From Bacillus aerolatus (lineage in GTDB: Bacteria; Bacillota; Bacilli; Bacillales; Domibacillaceae): a stretch of 64,000 nucleotides of DNA. Below, one piece after another: positions 27,125 through 37,102 of the stretch (the first letter of the stretch is position 1; each line of letters begins with the position of its first letter). Location of the stretch: positions 489,064-553,063 of the forward strand of contig NZ_WEIO01000002.1 in NCBI RefSeq assembly GCF_009183655.1, read 5' to 3'. The translations under genes were made by a program, and so were the position numbers. The notes under the pieces are model-generated. The model searched no databases. It was not told the origin of the DNA and was given only the letters and a program-made list of their open reading frames with translations.

Positions 27125-27324
27125 TATCTATTTTGCTATACGTTCGATACAGTTGATTCTATTTACCGTTTATGAGTAATGATGGGCAAGACAATTTAAA
27201 GTGAACAGAAATGAAAGGTATGAATGTCTTTTGAAATTGTAAAGGATTTCCCTTTAGTATGTCGAAAGTGGTAGATGCAGAGGAATGTAAAATTCTTAAA
27301 AAGAGAACAATTTTTTCGATATGA

Positions 27325-27606
27325 ATGTTTCTTTTAATTCTTACAGGATGTACAAATCAATCTAACGAGAAAACTGAACAGAAGAAGATAGAGGTCGAAG
27401 CGATAACAACCAATGCACAACAAACTAAAGAAGTAGAGTATCGCCTTGTGTAATCGAAAAAGAAGGATACATAGCAGAAAATTTAAAGGAATCTTCGAAT
27501 ATCAAACTTAAGAATTCTAGACCAGACATATATACAGAATTTGAAGATAAATGCATTGAAGCTTCCCTAAAAAATAAAGTAGGGAACTTTTTAAATCAGC
27601 CCTAGC
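27325..27606 (+). pseudogene. Decayed lipoprotein gene
   Basis: The frame from 27325 reads MFLLILTGCTNQSNEKTEQ and stops at 27453. LTGC is a lipobox, but the hydrophobic leader is cut short by a stop at 27322. A second frame from about 27450 continues with a similar charged composition (VIEKEGYIAENLKESSN) to a stop at 27606. The two fragments look like one lipoprotein broken by at least two frameshifts. No known family is recognisable. The rest of the 27025-27690 gap shows nothing else I can support. Confidence 0.5.
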
Positions 27607-27690
27607 ATATTTGTCTAAACAAGAAAACGAAGGTAACATATAAAGAGGAATAAACAGAAATAAAGCTGAAAGAAACAGGGGGAGAATGTC

Positions 27691-28872
27691 ATGCTTGAAG
27701 AGGTCTATGAATTGTTAGAAAAGGATTTTGAAAATACGGTTAAAATGAGAAGGCATTTACATGAACATCCTGAACTATCATTTGAAGAAGAAGAAACGCC
27801 CAAGCTGATTGCTCGCTTTCTTAAAGAGATTGGAGTTGAAGTGAGAGAAGGAGTAGGGGGACGCGGAGTAGTGGGGGTGATCCGCGGAGGCAAGCCGGGA
27901 AAAACTATTGCTCTGCGGGCTGACTTTGATGCCTTGCCTATTCAAGATTTAAAAGAAGTTCCGTATCGCTCAAAGGTTCCTGGAAAAATGCACGCTTGCG
28001 GTCATGATGCTCACACAGCCACCTTGCTTTCGGTCGCAAAAGCATTGCAGGAAAAAAAGGATGCACTGAATGGGAATGTTGTATTGATCCACCAATTTGC
28101 GGAAGAGCTCGTGCCAGGCGGAGCCCAGGCAATGATTAAAGATGGCTGTCTTGACGGAGTAGATGCTATTTTTGGCACACATTTGTGGTCAACGATCCCA
28201 GTCGGACAAGCTGCTTTTCAGCCGCAGGCCATTATGGCAGCAGCTGACCATTTTGACGTGAAAATAATTGGAAGAGGCGGCCATGGAGGCTTGCCGCATG
28301 AAACAATTGATCCGATTGTTATCGGCACAAATTGGGTACAAATGATCCAGCAAATCATTAGCCGCGGCGTCAGCCCGCTGGATTCAGCTGTTATTTCCGT
28401 TGGGGCGATTCATGGCGGTGATGCTTTTAATATTATTCCGGGAGAATTATCGATTAGAGGGACGGTAAGAACGCTGCGAACGGACGTACAGCAAATGATC
28501 GAGCGAAAGATGGAAGCATTGCTGCGCACGCTTTGTGAAGGAACAGGCGCAACGTATGTTTATCAGTATATAAAAGGGTACCCACCTGTAGTTAACCATG
28601 CCGATGAAACAAATTTTGTGCAGGCTTGCGCAGAAGAAGTCCTCGGCGTCAGCAGCTGTTTTGTAACGGAGCCGTTAATGGTTGGAGAAGACTTCTCTTA
28701 TTATTTACAGCAAGTTCCGGGCACTTTCTTTTTAACCGGCGCCGGCAATTCCGAAAAGAATGTCGTGTATCCGCATCATCATCCTATGTTTGATATCGAT
28801 GAACAGGCCATGCTGCACGCAGGTAAAATTTTAGCGTCCGCCGCTTGGAAGTTTTTAAATGAAAAAGCATAA
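27691..28872 (+). CDS. M20-family amidohydrolase (N-acyl-amino-acid type)
   Basis: A 393-residue metallohydrolase. Zinc-site motifs are HEHPELSFEE near the start, ADFDALP (about 72), HACGHDAHTA (about 103) and FAEELVPGGA (about 137), with a late metal-binding VGEDFSYY and a C-terminal HHHPMFDID. These match the HipO/AmhX/YhaA group that hydrolyses N-acyl or indole-3-acetyl-amino-acid amides. It is cytosolic. The start has GGGGGAGA 7 bases away. A methionine aminopeptidase follows 70 bases later, probably as a separate unit. Confidence 0.88.
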   Translation: MLEEVYELLEKDFENTVKMRRHLHEHPELSFEEEETPKLIARFLKEIGVEVREGVGGRGVVGVIRGGKPGKTIALRADFDALPIQDLKEVPYRSKVPGKMHACGHDAHTATLLSVAKALQEKKDALNGNVVLIHQFAEELVPGGAQAMIKDGCLDGVDAIFGTHLWSTIPVGQAAFQPQAIMAAADHFDVKIIGRGGHGGLPHETIDPIVIGTNWVQMIQQIISRGVSPLDSAVISVGAIHGGDAFNIIPGELSIRGTVRTLRTDVQQMIERKMEALLRTLCEGTGATYVYQYIKGYPPVVNHADETNFVQACAEEVLGVSSCFVTEPLMVGEDFSYYLQQVPGTFFLTGAGNSEKNVVYPHHHPMFDIDEQAMLHAGKILASAAWKFLNEKA

Positions 28873-28930
28873 CATCTTTTCAAGTGCAGGCATTTTTTGT
28901 ATAGTTGTACGGAAGAGAATTTTTAGATAA

Positions 28931-29686
<756 letters not shown>

Positions 29687-29805
29687 TTGGCATAAACTGA
29701 AGAGGTTTAAACCGCTTAGCTCTAAAAAAGGGACTGATCACTGACATTTGAATCATGTTTTAATAAAAGGGCAAGACATTGAAACCTATTTTGAAAGTTC
29801 TACCT

Positions 29806-29844
29806 AAAACAAGCAAGCTACCAAAAAGTAGCTTGCTTGTTTTT
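29806..29844. terminator. Bidirectional terminator between map and DUF2798 gene
   Basis: A perfect 13-bp stem, ACAAGCAAGCTAC (29809-29821) with GTAGCTTGCTTGT (29828-29840), has A residues before it and T residues after it. It serves both converging genes. Confidence 0.9.
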
Positions 29845-30112
29845 ACACGTTTAATTCTGTCTTTTGCGTCGATGGTTTAATGTATTTAGCTAATAGCCTA
29901 CGTGAGATTGGTCCAACAATTAGTAACTGCAATGGAAGCGCCACGATAAAGTTTAGAGCAACTGTTTTAAGGTACGCTGTGAAAATTGAACCTTCAATTC
30001 CCGTTATTAACGCCGTTAAGATAAGTCCGTATACTGACATAATAAGAACCATTATAGGGACCATACAAAAAGCAAGCGCCACAATAAAGTTGACTTCTTT
30101 CGATATGGCCAA
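29843..30112 (-). CDS. Small DUF2798-type membrane protein
   Basis: An 89-residue protein with two hydrophobic helices and the pattern FIVALAFCMVPIMVLIMS...FIVALPLQLLIVGPISRRLL, typical of DUF2798. Function is unknown. The only in-frame start is a TTG without a clear ribosome site, so the exact N-terminus is uncertain. It is leftward, convergent with map, and adjacent to the LysR regulator. Confidence 0.65.
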   Translation of the reverse strand: MAISKEVNFIVALAFCMVPIMVLIMSVYGLILTALITGIEGSIFTAYLKTVALNFIVALPLQLLIVGPISRRLLAKYIKPSTQKTELNV

Positions 30113-30243
30113 GAAAATGTTTTTGTAAACAATAATGTACTTTTCCTGGCCGAATGTGGTTATTTATGCTACCTCTATAATGAGTTTGGCATTATATTTG
30201 AAAACTGAAAACATTCTGTTTATAAAATACAAAAATCAATTTG

Positions 30244-31125
30244 TTAATCTTCGGTGTTTAACGAACAAGTGTGGCATTTTATTATATCAATAGCAGCTCT
30301 AATGGCAGGTGAAATCCATTTATTTTTATGATGGGCTAAGGATGTGGCGATACTGCTGTTCTTTGTTTCCCATGGAGTTGCTTTTAATTTACCTTGCTCA
30401 ATTTCGGTTTTTACTGTTATTAATGGAAGTAATGATATTCCTAGACCATTAATTACACATTGTTTTATAGCCTCTATACTCCCCAACTCGTATATAGCTT
30501 TAATTGGAATATCTTTTTCAAATAGATACTTTTCAAAGAGTATTCTATAATTGCATCCTTGTCCCGTAAATAAAACCGTATTTTTATTTATAGCCTCCAA
30601 TTGGTCCGGGAGAGGTTCAATTAAAACCATCTGTTCATTTGTTAATTTCATGATGTTTAACTCACTAGTTTCTTTTTTTTCAATTTCTAATAATAAGGCT
30701 ATATCTATTTCTCCAGTCCGTAAATAATCACGCAGGAGTTTTCCATCTGCCGTTTTTAATGAGATATCTACATTTGGATATTTTCTTGTATATTCAGAAA
30801 TAATCGAAGGTAATCGGTACACTGTTAAAGACTCTGTGGCGCCAATCACTAAACTACCAGAAATAGTAGAGGCTTCTACTGCGTATTCCTTGGATTGATT
30901 AAATAGATTTAACATATCTGTAGCATAAGGTAAAAAAGCTTTTCCTATGTCAGTTAGAAAAACCTTTTTTCCGATTCGATCAAATAAAGGAAAGCCCAGC
31001 TCTTCCTCAATTGCTTTAATATGGGCTGTAATTGTAGATTGTGCAAAATTAAGCTGTTGAGCAGTGCGGTTAAAGCTTCCTACTTCTACAATCGTTTTAA
31101 AAGTTTTTAGATGACGGATTTCCAT
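30244..31125 (-). CDS. LysR-family transcriptional regulator
   Basis: A 293-residue LysR protein. The winged HTH is at residues 1-60 (MEIRHLKTFKTIVEVGSFNR, then TAQQLNFAQSTITAHIKAIE). The effector-binding domain follows from about 90. Start ATG 31125 has AGGAGAG upstream. It is divergent from the hydantoin-type hydrolase cluster across a 480-base spacer that holds a palindromic operator-like site, so it probably controls that cluster in response to a pathway intermediate. The inducer is not readable. Confidence 0.9.
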   Translation of the reverse strand: MEIRHLKTFKTIVEVGSFNRTAQQLNFAQSTITAHIKAIEEELGFPLFDRIGKKVFLTDIGKAFLPYATDMLNLFNQSKEYAVEASTISGSLVIGATESLTVYRLPSIISEYTRKYPNVDISLKTADGKLLRDYLRTGEIDIALLLEIEKKETSELNIMKLTNEQMVLIEPLPDQLEAINKNTVLFTGQGCNYRILFEKYLFEKDIPIKAIYELGSIEAIKQCVINGLGISLLPLITVKTEIEQGKLKATPWETKNSSIATSLAHHKNKWISPAIRAAIDIIKCHTCSLNTED

Positions 31126-31424
31126 TTTTCCTCTCCTTAATTAATTTTATTCAATGCCAAACTGAGCGGTTATCTTTTTGTATGAAAAGAGGAAAGAAGG
31201 ATAAGTTCTTTGATTACATTACAGTAAAAAAAGAAACTGTTTTTCGTTAGCGAATAAATGGATACTTCACCAGAGTAAAGCAACTCAGTTTTCATAAAAA
31301 GTAGAAGCCAATAGTTTTCTTCCTAATCCTATTTAAGTATGTATTTCAAAAGAAAACCTAATTCTTTGGCAGTGAATTTATATGTTAGTTCATTTTTTTC
31401 GAACGTTTAATTCGAAATTATTGA

Positions 31425-31454
31425 TTTTACTGTAGTAAAAAATGTTGATATGAT
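31425..31454 (+). promoter_or_regulatory. Promoter with palindromic operator, copy 1
   Basis: TTTTACTGTAGTAAAA (31425-31440) is a perfect 7-bp inverted repeat around GT. It overlaps a -35 element TTTACT (31426-31431) with a 17-base spacer to TATGAT (31449-31454). Overlap of palindrome and -35 suggests regulation at this point, by the adjacent LysR protein or by another factor. Confidence 0.62.
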
Positions 31455-31504
31455 TTCAAATATACAGAATATTTAATTTGATTTCAATACTTCAAGGAAG
31501 GTGA

Positions 31505-31546
31505 ATGCCCATAAAAGTGATAATTTTTTATAAGAGAAGCCTTTAG
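31505..31546 (+). other. Possible 13-codon leader peptide, copy 1
   Basis: ATG directly after GGAAGGTGA opens a short frame MPIKVIIFYKRSL and stop. The same frame is kept in the second block at 39000-39041 with one amino-acid change. It could be a leader peptide or an incidental frame; the spacing to the ribosome site is short. Confidence 0.3.
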
Positions 31547-31608
31547 TACAGTTAATTAATTTATAGTGTGATATATCACAAGATCAAACATGAGAAAGGA
31601 AAAATAAA

Positions 31609-32883
31609 ATGAGAATTAACTTAGACAGGTTGAAACAATTATTTAATGAAATGTCAAAAGTTGGAGCCACGCAGGAGGGGGGAATTACGAGACCTACTCT
31701 TTCCCAGCAAGATAAAGAAGCAAGAGATTTATTAGTTTCTTGGATGAAAGAGATGCAGCTTAATGTTCGATTTGATGATATTGGTAACATTTATGGGAGA
31801 AGAGAAGGAAGAAACCCCGAGGCAAAGCCAATTGTTATAGGTTCCCACCTTGATTCCATTATTAACGGTGGAAAATTTGACGGGGTCCTGGGAATTATTT
31901 GCGGACTTGAAGTATTAGAAACATTAAAAGAAAACGGCATCATTATGGATAGAGCAATAGAGGTTGTAAATTTTACAAATGAAGAGGGAGTATACTTTGA
32001 GCCTCTTATGGCGGGAAGTGGTTTGATTTCTGGAGATTATGAACTAAGCGAAATTTATAAACAACAAGATGGGGAAGGTATTAACTTTTTAGATGAACTA
32101 AAAGCAATTGGTTATCTTGGAAGTGAAAAGAACAGATTAAAAGAAGCTGAGGCTTTTATTGAAGTACACATTGAACAAGGACCAATACTTGACAAAGAAA
32201 AATTGTCTATTGGGATTGTTGAGGGGATTATTGGTTTTACATGGCTTGAAGTAACGGTTATTGGAGAAGCTGAAAATTCCGGACCAACTCCCATGCCTTA
32301 TAGAAAAGACGCCTTAAGCACATCAGCGAAAATGATTTCAGCAATACAAAATTCAGCTCAGGAAATTAGTGAATATGGGATTACAACGGTTGGGAAAATA
32401 ACGGCAGAACCTGGGGTTGTTAACACTATTCCGGGAAAGGTTACATTTACAGTAGATATTCGTGCTGAAGAATTACAAAAGCAAGATGCTGGGGTTAATC
32501 TCATTAAAAATAGACTTAAGAGGATAGCGTTTGAGGAGGGGCTAGAAATCTCAATAAATGAAATTAACTCAATGGAACCTATCCAGTTTCATCCTGAATT
32601 AATTAATAATTTAATTGATTCAGCCGACGAATTGAACTATCAGTCAAAAAAAATGATTAGCGGAGCGGGACATATTGCGTCATTTATGAATAATTTTTGT
32701 CCTACAGCAATGATTTTCGTACCAAGCATAGATGGAAATAGCCATTCTCCAAAGGAAAGAACCGATTGGGCTGATATTGAAAAGGCTACAAACCTTCTAC
32801 TTAAATCCGTAATGAAGTTAGATAAAGACGGTATTAATTACAAGTGTGTGAAAGCGCATACAAATCTCACTTATAAAATCTGA
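31609..32883 (+). CDS. M20-family N-carbamoylase / hydantoin-utilisation amidohydrolase
   Basis: A 424-residue zinc hydrolase of the allantoate amidohydrolase / N-carbamoyl-L-amino-acid hydrolase group. Motifs are IGSHLDSIINGGKFDG (about 77-92), FTNEEG (about 124), EVHIEQGP (about 183) and a C-terminal SGAGHIASF with the active-site His. These enzymes hydrolyse N-carbamoyl groups to free amine, ammonia and CO2. It is followed by HyuA and HyuB, which open hydantoin rings, so it would do the second step. It is first gene after promoter copy 1. N-carbamoyl-amino acid, ureidoglycolate-type or N-carbamoylsarcosine substrates are all possible. Confidence 0.85.
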   Translation: MRINLDRLKQLFNEMSKVGATQEGGITRPTLSQQDKEARDLLVSWMKEMQLNVRFDDIGNIYGRREGRNPEAKPIVIGSHLDSIINGGKFDGVLGIICGLEVLETLKENGIIMDRAIEVVNFTNEEGVYFEPLMAGSGLISGDYELSEIYKQQDGEGINFLDELKAIGYLGSEKNRLKEAEAFIEVHIEQGPILDKEKLSIGIVEGIIGFTWLEVTVIGEAENSGPTPMPYRKDALSTSAKMISAIQNSAQEISEYGITTVGKITAEPGVVNTIPGKVTFTVDIRAEELQKQDAGVNLIKNRLKRIAFEEGLEISINEINSMEPIQFHPELINNLIDSADELNYQSKKMISGAGHIASFMNNFCPTAMIFVPSIDGNSHSPKERTDWADIEKATNLLLKSVMKLDKDGINYKCVKAHTNLTYKI

Positions 32884-32951
32884 TATAAAAATTTATAAAG
32901 TTATATTAATAGGTACAATACGAAATTAAACAAATAGTTAGGAGCGATAAT

Positions 32952-34994
32952 GTGGGTAAATATCATGTTGCAGTTGATGTAGGTGGAACTTTTACAGATG
33001 TTTATGCTTTTAATGATTCATCTAAAGAAACTATCGTTGCGAAGACCCCATCTGTTCCATCCAACCCGGAAATTGGTATATTAAATGGAATAAAGAAAGC
33101 AAATATATCCGGTGATGAAATTAAATTTTTTTCACACGGGACAACGGTAGGAACAAATGCATTAATTGAAAGAAAATTACCCAAAACGATTTTAGTCACA
33201 ACAAAGGGGTTTCGTGATGTTGCGGAGATAAGAAGAGGAAATAAAGCAGATTTATGGGATGCCTACAATGATGTTGCTCCTCCATATATAAGCCGTAGAA
33301 ATCGAATGGAGATAAATGAACGTACTGATTATGCGGGAAATATTTTAATTGATGTGGATGAAAATGAGGTGCGTGAGTTAGCAAGAATAATAAGGAAAAA
33401 AGAAGCGGAGTCCATTGCTATATGCTTAATCAATTCTTACGTTAATGGGGAGAATGAAAGAATTGTAAAAGAAATTCTTCAGGAAGAACTACCAAATGTA
33501 TATATATGTATCTCCAGTGAGATTTTGCCTGAAATTTTTGAACACGAAAGAATGAGTACGACTATTATTAATGCTGTTCTTGGTCCAAAAGTAAATACTT
33601 ATATGAAAAATCTACAAGGTGGAATGAAGGAAAAAGGCTATAACGGAAATATTTTGGTATTGCATTCTGGGGGCGGTGTTATGACCTCTGAAACAGTACC
33701 CCGTTTCGCCGCAAGAATAGCAAGTTCTGGTATTGCAGCTGGAGCAATCGCTAGTAAGTACATAGCCAATTTGTGTGGCTTTCAAAATGCAATTGGATTA
33801 GATATGGGTGGTACAAGTGCAGATATTTCTCTAATGTATGAAGGAAATTTAACTATTACAAAGGACTGGTATATTGAATACGGTTACCCAATTGGCTTTC
33901 CAAGTATTCAAATACAAACAATTGGTGCTGGAGGTGGAAGTATAGCATGGATTGATGAGGGAGGCTCTTTACGAAATGGACCCCATAGTGCCGGAGCAGT
34001 TCCTGGTCCTGCTTGTTATAGTCAAGGGGGAGACCAGCCTACTAATACAGATGCCAATCTGATTTTGGGTAGACTTGGTTCAAGGGTTTTAGATGGCAAT
34101 ATGGAATTGAACGTCGAAGAGTCCAAGAAAGCAATTAAGAATTTATGTGAAGCCTTTGATTACAGTGAATATGAGGCAGCATGTGCAATCTTAAAAGTAG
34201 CAAATGCCAACATGTGTGATGCATTACGATTAATTTCTATCAATCAAGGTTATGATCCTCGTGAATTTGCTTTAGTAGCTTTTGGCGGGGCAGGACCATT
34301 GCACGGTGCCTATTTAGCGAAGGAAATGGGGATACCAAATATTATTATCCCTGCTCATCCAGGGGTAACAGCGGCTCTAGGGTGTACTCTAGTTGATGTC
34401 ACTCATGATATTTCAAAAACATATGTTGCAAATGTCAAAGATGTGAGGATTGAAGAAATTGAAAAAGAGTTCAGTCTTATGGAGGAAGAAGCTATTAAAC
34501 TTCTAAAGGAAGACAATGTCGAAAAGGAAAATATGCATCTTGTACGGTATATTGAAATGCGTTATGTAGGCCAATGGCGCTCATTGTCTACTACAGTTAC
34601 CCGACCATTAACATCACTAGAAGACACTATTAATATTTTCCATAAAGAACATGAAAGAGTATATGCGTACTCAAGCAATGATCAAGAAATAGAAATTTAT
34701 GGGTTACGCGTGCAAGCAATTGGTCATGTTCCCAAGCCAGAATTTGTAGAAGAAAAACCAAATGGTGATTTAAAAGATGCATTAAAGGAAAAAAGAGATG
34801 TTTACTTTGAGGAAGCGGAAGGGTTTGTCCAGACACCTATTTATTCTCGTCCAAATATACCTGTTCAATCTATAATAAAAGGTCCGGCGGTAGTTGAACA
34901 AATCGATTCAACTATCGTAATTCCACCAAATTTCGAAGCTAGAATAGATAATTATAGAAATATCATTTTGTCGTGGAAAGGGGGAAATAACTAA
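32952..34994 (+). CDS. hyuA: Hydantoinase/oxoprolinase subunit A, set 1
   Basis: A 680-residue ATP-binding subunit. N-terminal VDVGGTFTDVYAF is the acetate/sugar kinase-like phosphate motif. FFSHGTTVGTNALIER and GLDMGGTSADISLM are further ASKHA motifs, and GAGGGSIAWIDEGG is the family signature. With HyuB it forms an ATP-dependent ring-opening enzyme for N-methylhydantoin, 5-oxoproline or related cyclic amides; acetophenone carboxylase is a more distant relative. The GTG start at 32952 has TAGGAGCG upstream. HyuB follows after 3 bases. It is clearly diverged from the second HyuA at 42660. Confidence 0.92.
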   Translation: MGKYHVAVDVGGTFTDVYAFNDSSKETIVAKTPSVPSNPEIGILNGIKKANISGDEIKFFSHGTTVGTNALIERKLPKTILVTTKGFRDVAEIRRGNKADLWDAYNDVAPPYISRRNRMEINERTDYAGNILIDVDENEVRELARIIRKKEAESIAICLINSYVNGENERIVKEILQEELPNVYICISSEILPEIFEHERMSTTIINAVLGPKVNTYMKNLQGGMKEKGYNGNILVLHSGGGVMTSETVPRFAARIASSGIAAGAIASKYIANLCGFQNAIGLDMGGTSADISLMYEGNLTITKDWYIEYGYPIGFPSIQIQTIGAGGGSIAWIDEGGSLRNGPHSAGAVPGPACYSQGGDQPTNTDANLILGRLGSRVLDGNMELNVEESKKAIKNLCEAFDYSEYEAACAILKVANANMCDALRLISINQGYDPREFALVAFGGAGPLHGAYLAKEMGIPNIIIPAHPGVTAALGCTLVDVTHDISKTYVANVKDVRIEEIEKEFSLMEEEAIKLLKEDNVEKENMHLVRYIEMRYVGQWRSLSTTVTRPLTSLEDTINIFHKEHERVYAYSSNDQEIEIYGLRVQAIGHVPKPEFVEEKPNGDLKDALKEKRDVYFEEAEGFVQTPIYSRPNIPVQSIIKGPAVVEQIDSTIVIPPNFEARIDNYRNIILSWKGGNN

Positions 34995-34997
34995 TTT

Positions 34998-36956
34998 ATG
35001 AAAACATTAAATCAGACAAAGTTAGATCCTGTAACGTTTGAGGTATTAAAAAATGCTTTTATTAATTTAGCTGACCAAATGTCAGACCAATTACTTCGAA
35101 CGTGTTATTCTTTTACAATATACAACAGAGATTTTAGTTCAGCCCTTTGTGATGCTGAGGGAAATACTGTTGTGCAAGGTACACAAGATATTGCTGTTCA
35201 TGTAGGTACTCTCCATTTTACAGCAAAAGCAGTTATTGAGGATTTTAAAGATGATATCCACCCCGGTGATGTGTTTCTTATTAACGATCCATATCAGGGA
35301 GGGACCCATTTTAATGATGTGAGGGTGATCAGGCCAGTTTTTTATGAAAATAAGTTAATTGCCTTCATGCAAGTGAACGGACATTGGCCGGATGTAGGGG
35401 GGGCTTCACCTGGTTCCTTTGATGTAACTGCGAAGGAACATTATGGAGAAGGTATCAGAATACCACCATTAAGATTGTGGAATAAAGGCAAGTATTTGAA
35501 GGATGTTGCGAATATGCTCGTCTCCAATATGCGTGTACCTGAGGAACGGTTAGGGGATTTCCGAGCTCAAGTTGAATCTACGAAGGCGGCTGAAATTAGA
35601 CTAATCGGGCTTGTGGGGAAATATGGATTAGATACTGTATTGGCAGCCTTTGAGGAAGTCCAAAATTATGTTGAAAGAATGGCTAAATCTAAAATATCTA
35701 ATCTTCCCAACGGAACATGGGAGACTGTTGATTACATTGATATGGATCCGGAACAAGAGGAACGTTTAATCCCAATTAAAATTAAAATGACGATTCAAGG
35801 GGACAAAATACATTATGATTTAAGTGGTTCTCATCCTTACATTGGTTGTTTTCTAAACTCGGGATTCGGCTCTTCTTTTGCAGCGCTTGTAGGAGGAACA
35901 AAAGCATTTTTTCCGGATATACCATTAAATTCTGGTTTTTATCGGGTTTTAGAAACAGAATTGCCTGAAGGGTCTGTTGTCAATGCTCCTCATCCTATTG
36001 CTGTCACAGGCTTTTGCTCCGGGTCTTATGAAAAGATTATGAATGCGGTTTTTGAACTTTGGTCCAATCTTATGCCTGAACGGGCTATAGCTTGTTCCTT
36101 TAATATGGAGTATTTTTTAGTTGGAGGTTGGGATAAGCGGAAAGGATATAACAATTACTTTATGTGGTACGATTGGATGGCCGGTGGTCATGGTGGCCGA
36201 AATGGCCGTGATGGATCTAATGCAATTTCCTCCATATTCGGTGTCGGTATGACGATACAGCCTTGTGAAGGGCAAGAGCGATTGACACCGGTTGTAACAA
36301 CTAAACATGAAATTATTACCGATTCAGGTGGTCCGGGCGAATACCGTGGTGGTTGTGGGGTTGAAAAGGGTGGAACCTTAACCAACGTTGGAGATTCACT
36401 TATGTCCTACTGTTCCGATCGTTCACGTTCCATAACATGGGGGATATTCGGAGGCCTGCCTTCATATCCACATGGTGCTTGGATAAACCCGGGAAAAGAT
36501 GATGAACAATTTTTGGGTACGGTATTTTCCAATTTAAAGGTAAAAGAAGGGGATTCATTTATTAGACCTTCAGCCGGAGGCGGAGGATTAGGAGATCCAC
36601 TAAAAAGAAGTTCCCAACTGGTTTTAGAAGATGTGATGGATGACTATGTCTCCATTGAACGTGCGAAAAAAGATTACGGGGTAGTTATAATAGAGATTGA
36701 TGCTGAAAAAGATGAATATGAAATTGATTATAATGAAACCGAGTTAACAAGAGCTTATATTCGGCAGAATCGAAAAAAGTGGCTAAAAGAAGATATGAAA
36801 ATAGTTTATGAGAAATATCAAAAAGGTGATATAGATAAGCTGGATCTGATTCGTCAATATGGTGTTATTATAGACTTTTCAACCGGCAAACTACTGGAGA
36901 CATCCACCCAACAGTTTCGAGAAATGTTACAAGAGCGTGCAGCATCATATTGGTAA
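34998..36956 (+). CDS. hyuB: Hydantoinase/oxoprolinase subunit B, set 1
   Basis: A 652-residue B subunit with DPVTFEVLKNAFINLADQMS at the start, DFSSALCDAEGNTVVQ, NDPYQGGTHFNDV and a C-terminal AGGGGLGDPL, all typical of HyuB. It carries about 60 residues more at the C-terminus than the second copy (594). It forms the ATP-dependent hydantoinase together with the preceding HyuA. The stop is followed by a hairpin at 37011-37064, which may separate it from the permease. Confidence 0.92.
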   Translation: MKTLNQTKLDPVTFEVLKNAFINLADQMSDQLLRTCYSFTIYNRDFSSALCDAEGNTVVQGTQDIAVHVGTLHFTAKAVIEDFKDDIHPGDVFLINDPYQGGTHFNDVRVIRPVFYENKLIAFMQVNGHWPDVGGASPGSFDVTAKEHYGEGIRIPPLRLWNKGKYLKDVANMLVSNMRVPEERLGDFRAQVESTKAAEIRLIGLVGKYGLDTVLAAFEEVQNYVERMAKSKISNLPNGTWETVDYIDMDPEQEERLIPIKIKMTIQGDKIHYDLSGSHPYIGCFLNSGFGSSFAALVGGTKAFFPDIPLNSGFYRVLETELPEGSVVNAPHPIAVTGFCSGSYEKIMNAVFELWSNLMPERAIACSFNMEYFLVGGWDKRKGYNNYFMWYDWMAGGHGGRNGRDGSNAISSIFGVGMTIQPCEGQERLTPVVTTKHEIITDSGGPGEYRGGCGVEKGGTLTNVGDSLMSYCSDRSRSITWGIFGGLPSYPHGAWINPGKDDEQFLGTVFSNLKVKEGDSFIRPSAGGGGLGDPLKRSSQLVLEDVMDDYVSIERAKKDYGVVIIEIDAEKDEYEIDYNETELTRAYIRQNRKKWLKEDMKIVYEKYQKGDIDKLDLIRQYGVIIDFSTGKLLETSTQQFREMLQERAASYW

Positions 36957-37010
36957 AAAGGCACAAAAGGAATAATCCTAAAGGGTATGAAATTTGAAAA
37001 AGTAAACACT

Positions 37011-37070
37011 CATGACAGCATCTAAGATGTAACTTAGTAATTAATATACTGGGATGCTGTCATGATTTTA
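37011..37070 (+). terminator. Hairpin / terminator after hyuB set 1
   Basis: A perfect 12-bp stem, CATGACAGCATC (37011-37022) with GATGCTGTCATG (37053-37064), is followed by ATTTTATTTT. The 30-base loop makes it weaker than a standard terminator, so some read-through to the permease is likely. Confidence 0.6.
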
Positions 37071-37102
37071 TTTTGATTTAAAAAAACAGAAAGGTGGCAC
37101 TT

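Larger units (their letters stand above)
31353..31571. repeat. 219-bp promoter-leader block, copy 1 (other copy 38848-39066)
   Basis: Bases 31353-31571 align without gaps to 38848-39066 with about 14 mismatches by my count (about 94% identity). The block holds TTCGAA motifs, a TTTTACT-GT-AGTAAAA palindrome, a promoter, a good Shine-Dalgarno and a 13-codon frame. It lies 38 bases upstream of the M20 hydrolase. Bases 31126-31352 between this block and the LysR start are AT-rich. They hold a half-site-like ATTACAGTAAAA at about 31218-31229 and nothing else I can support. Confidence 0.9.
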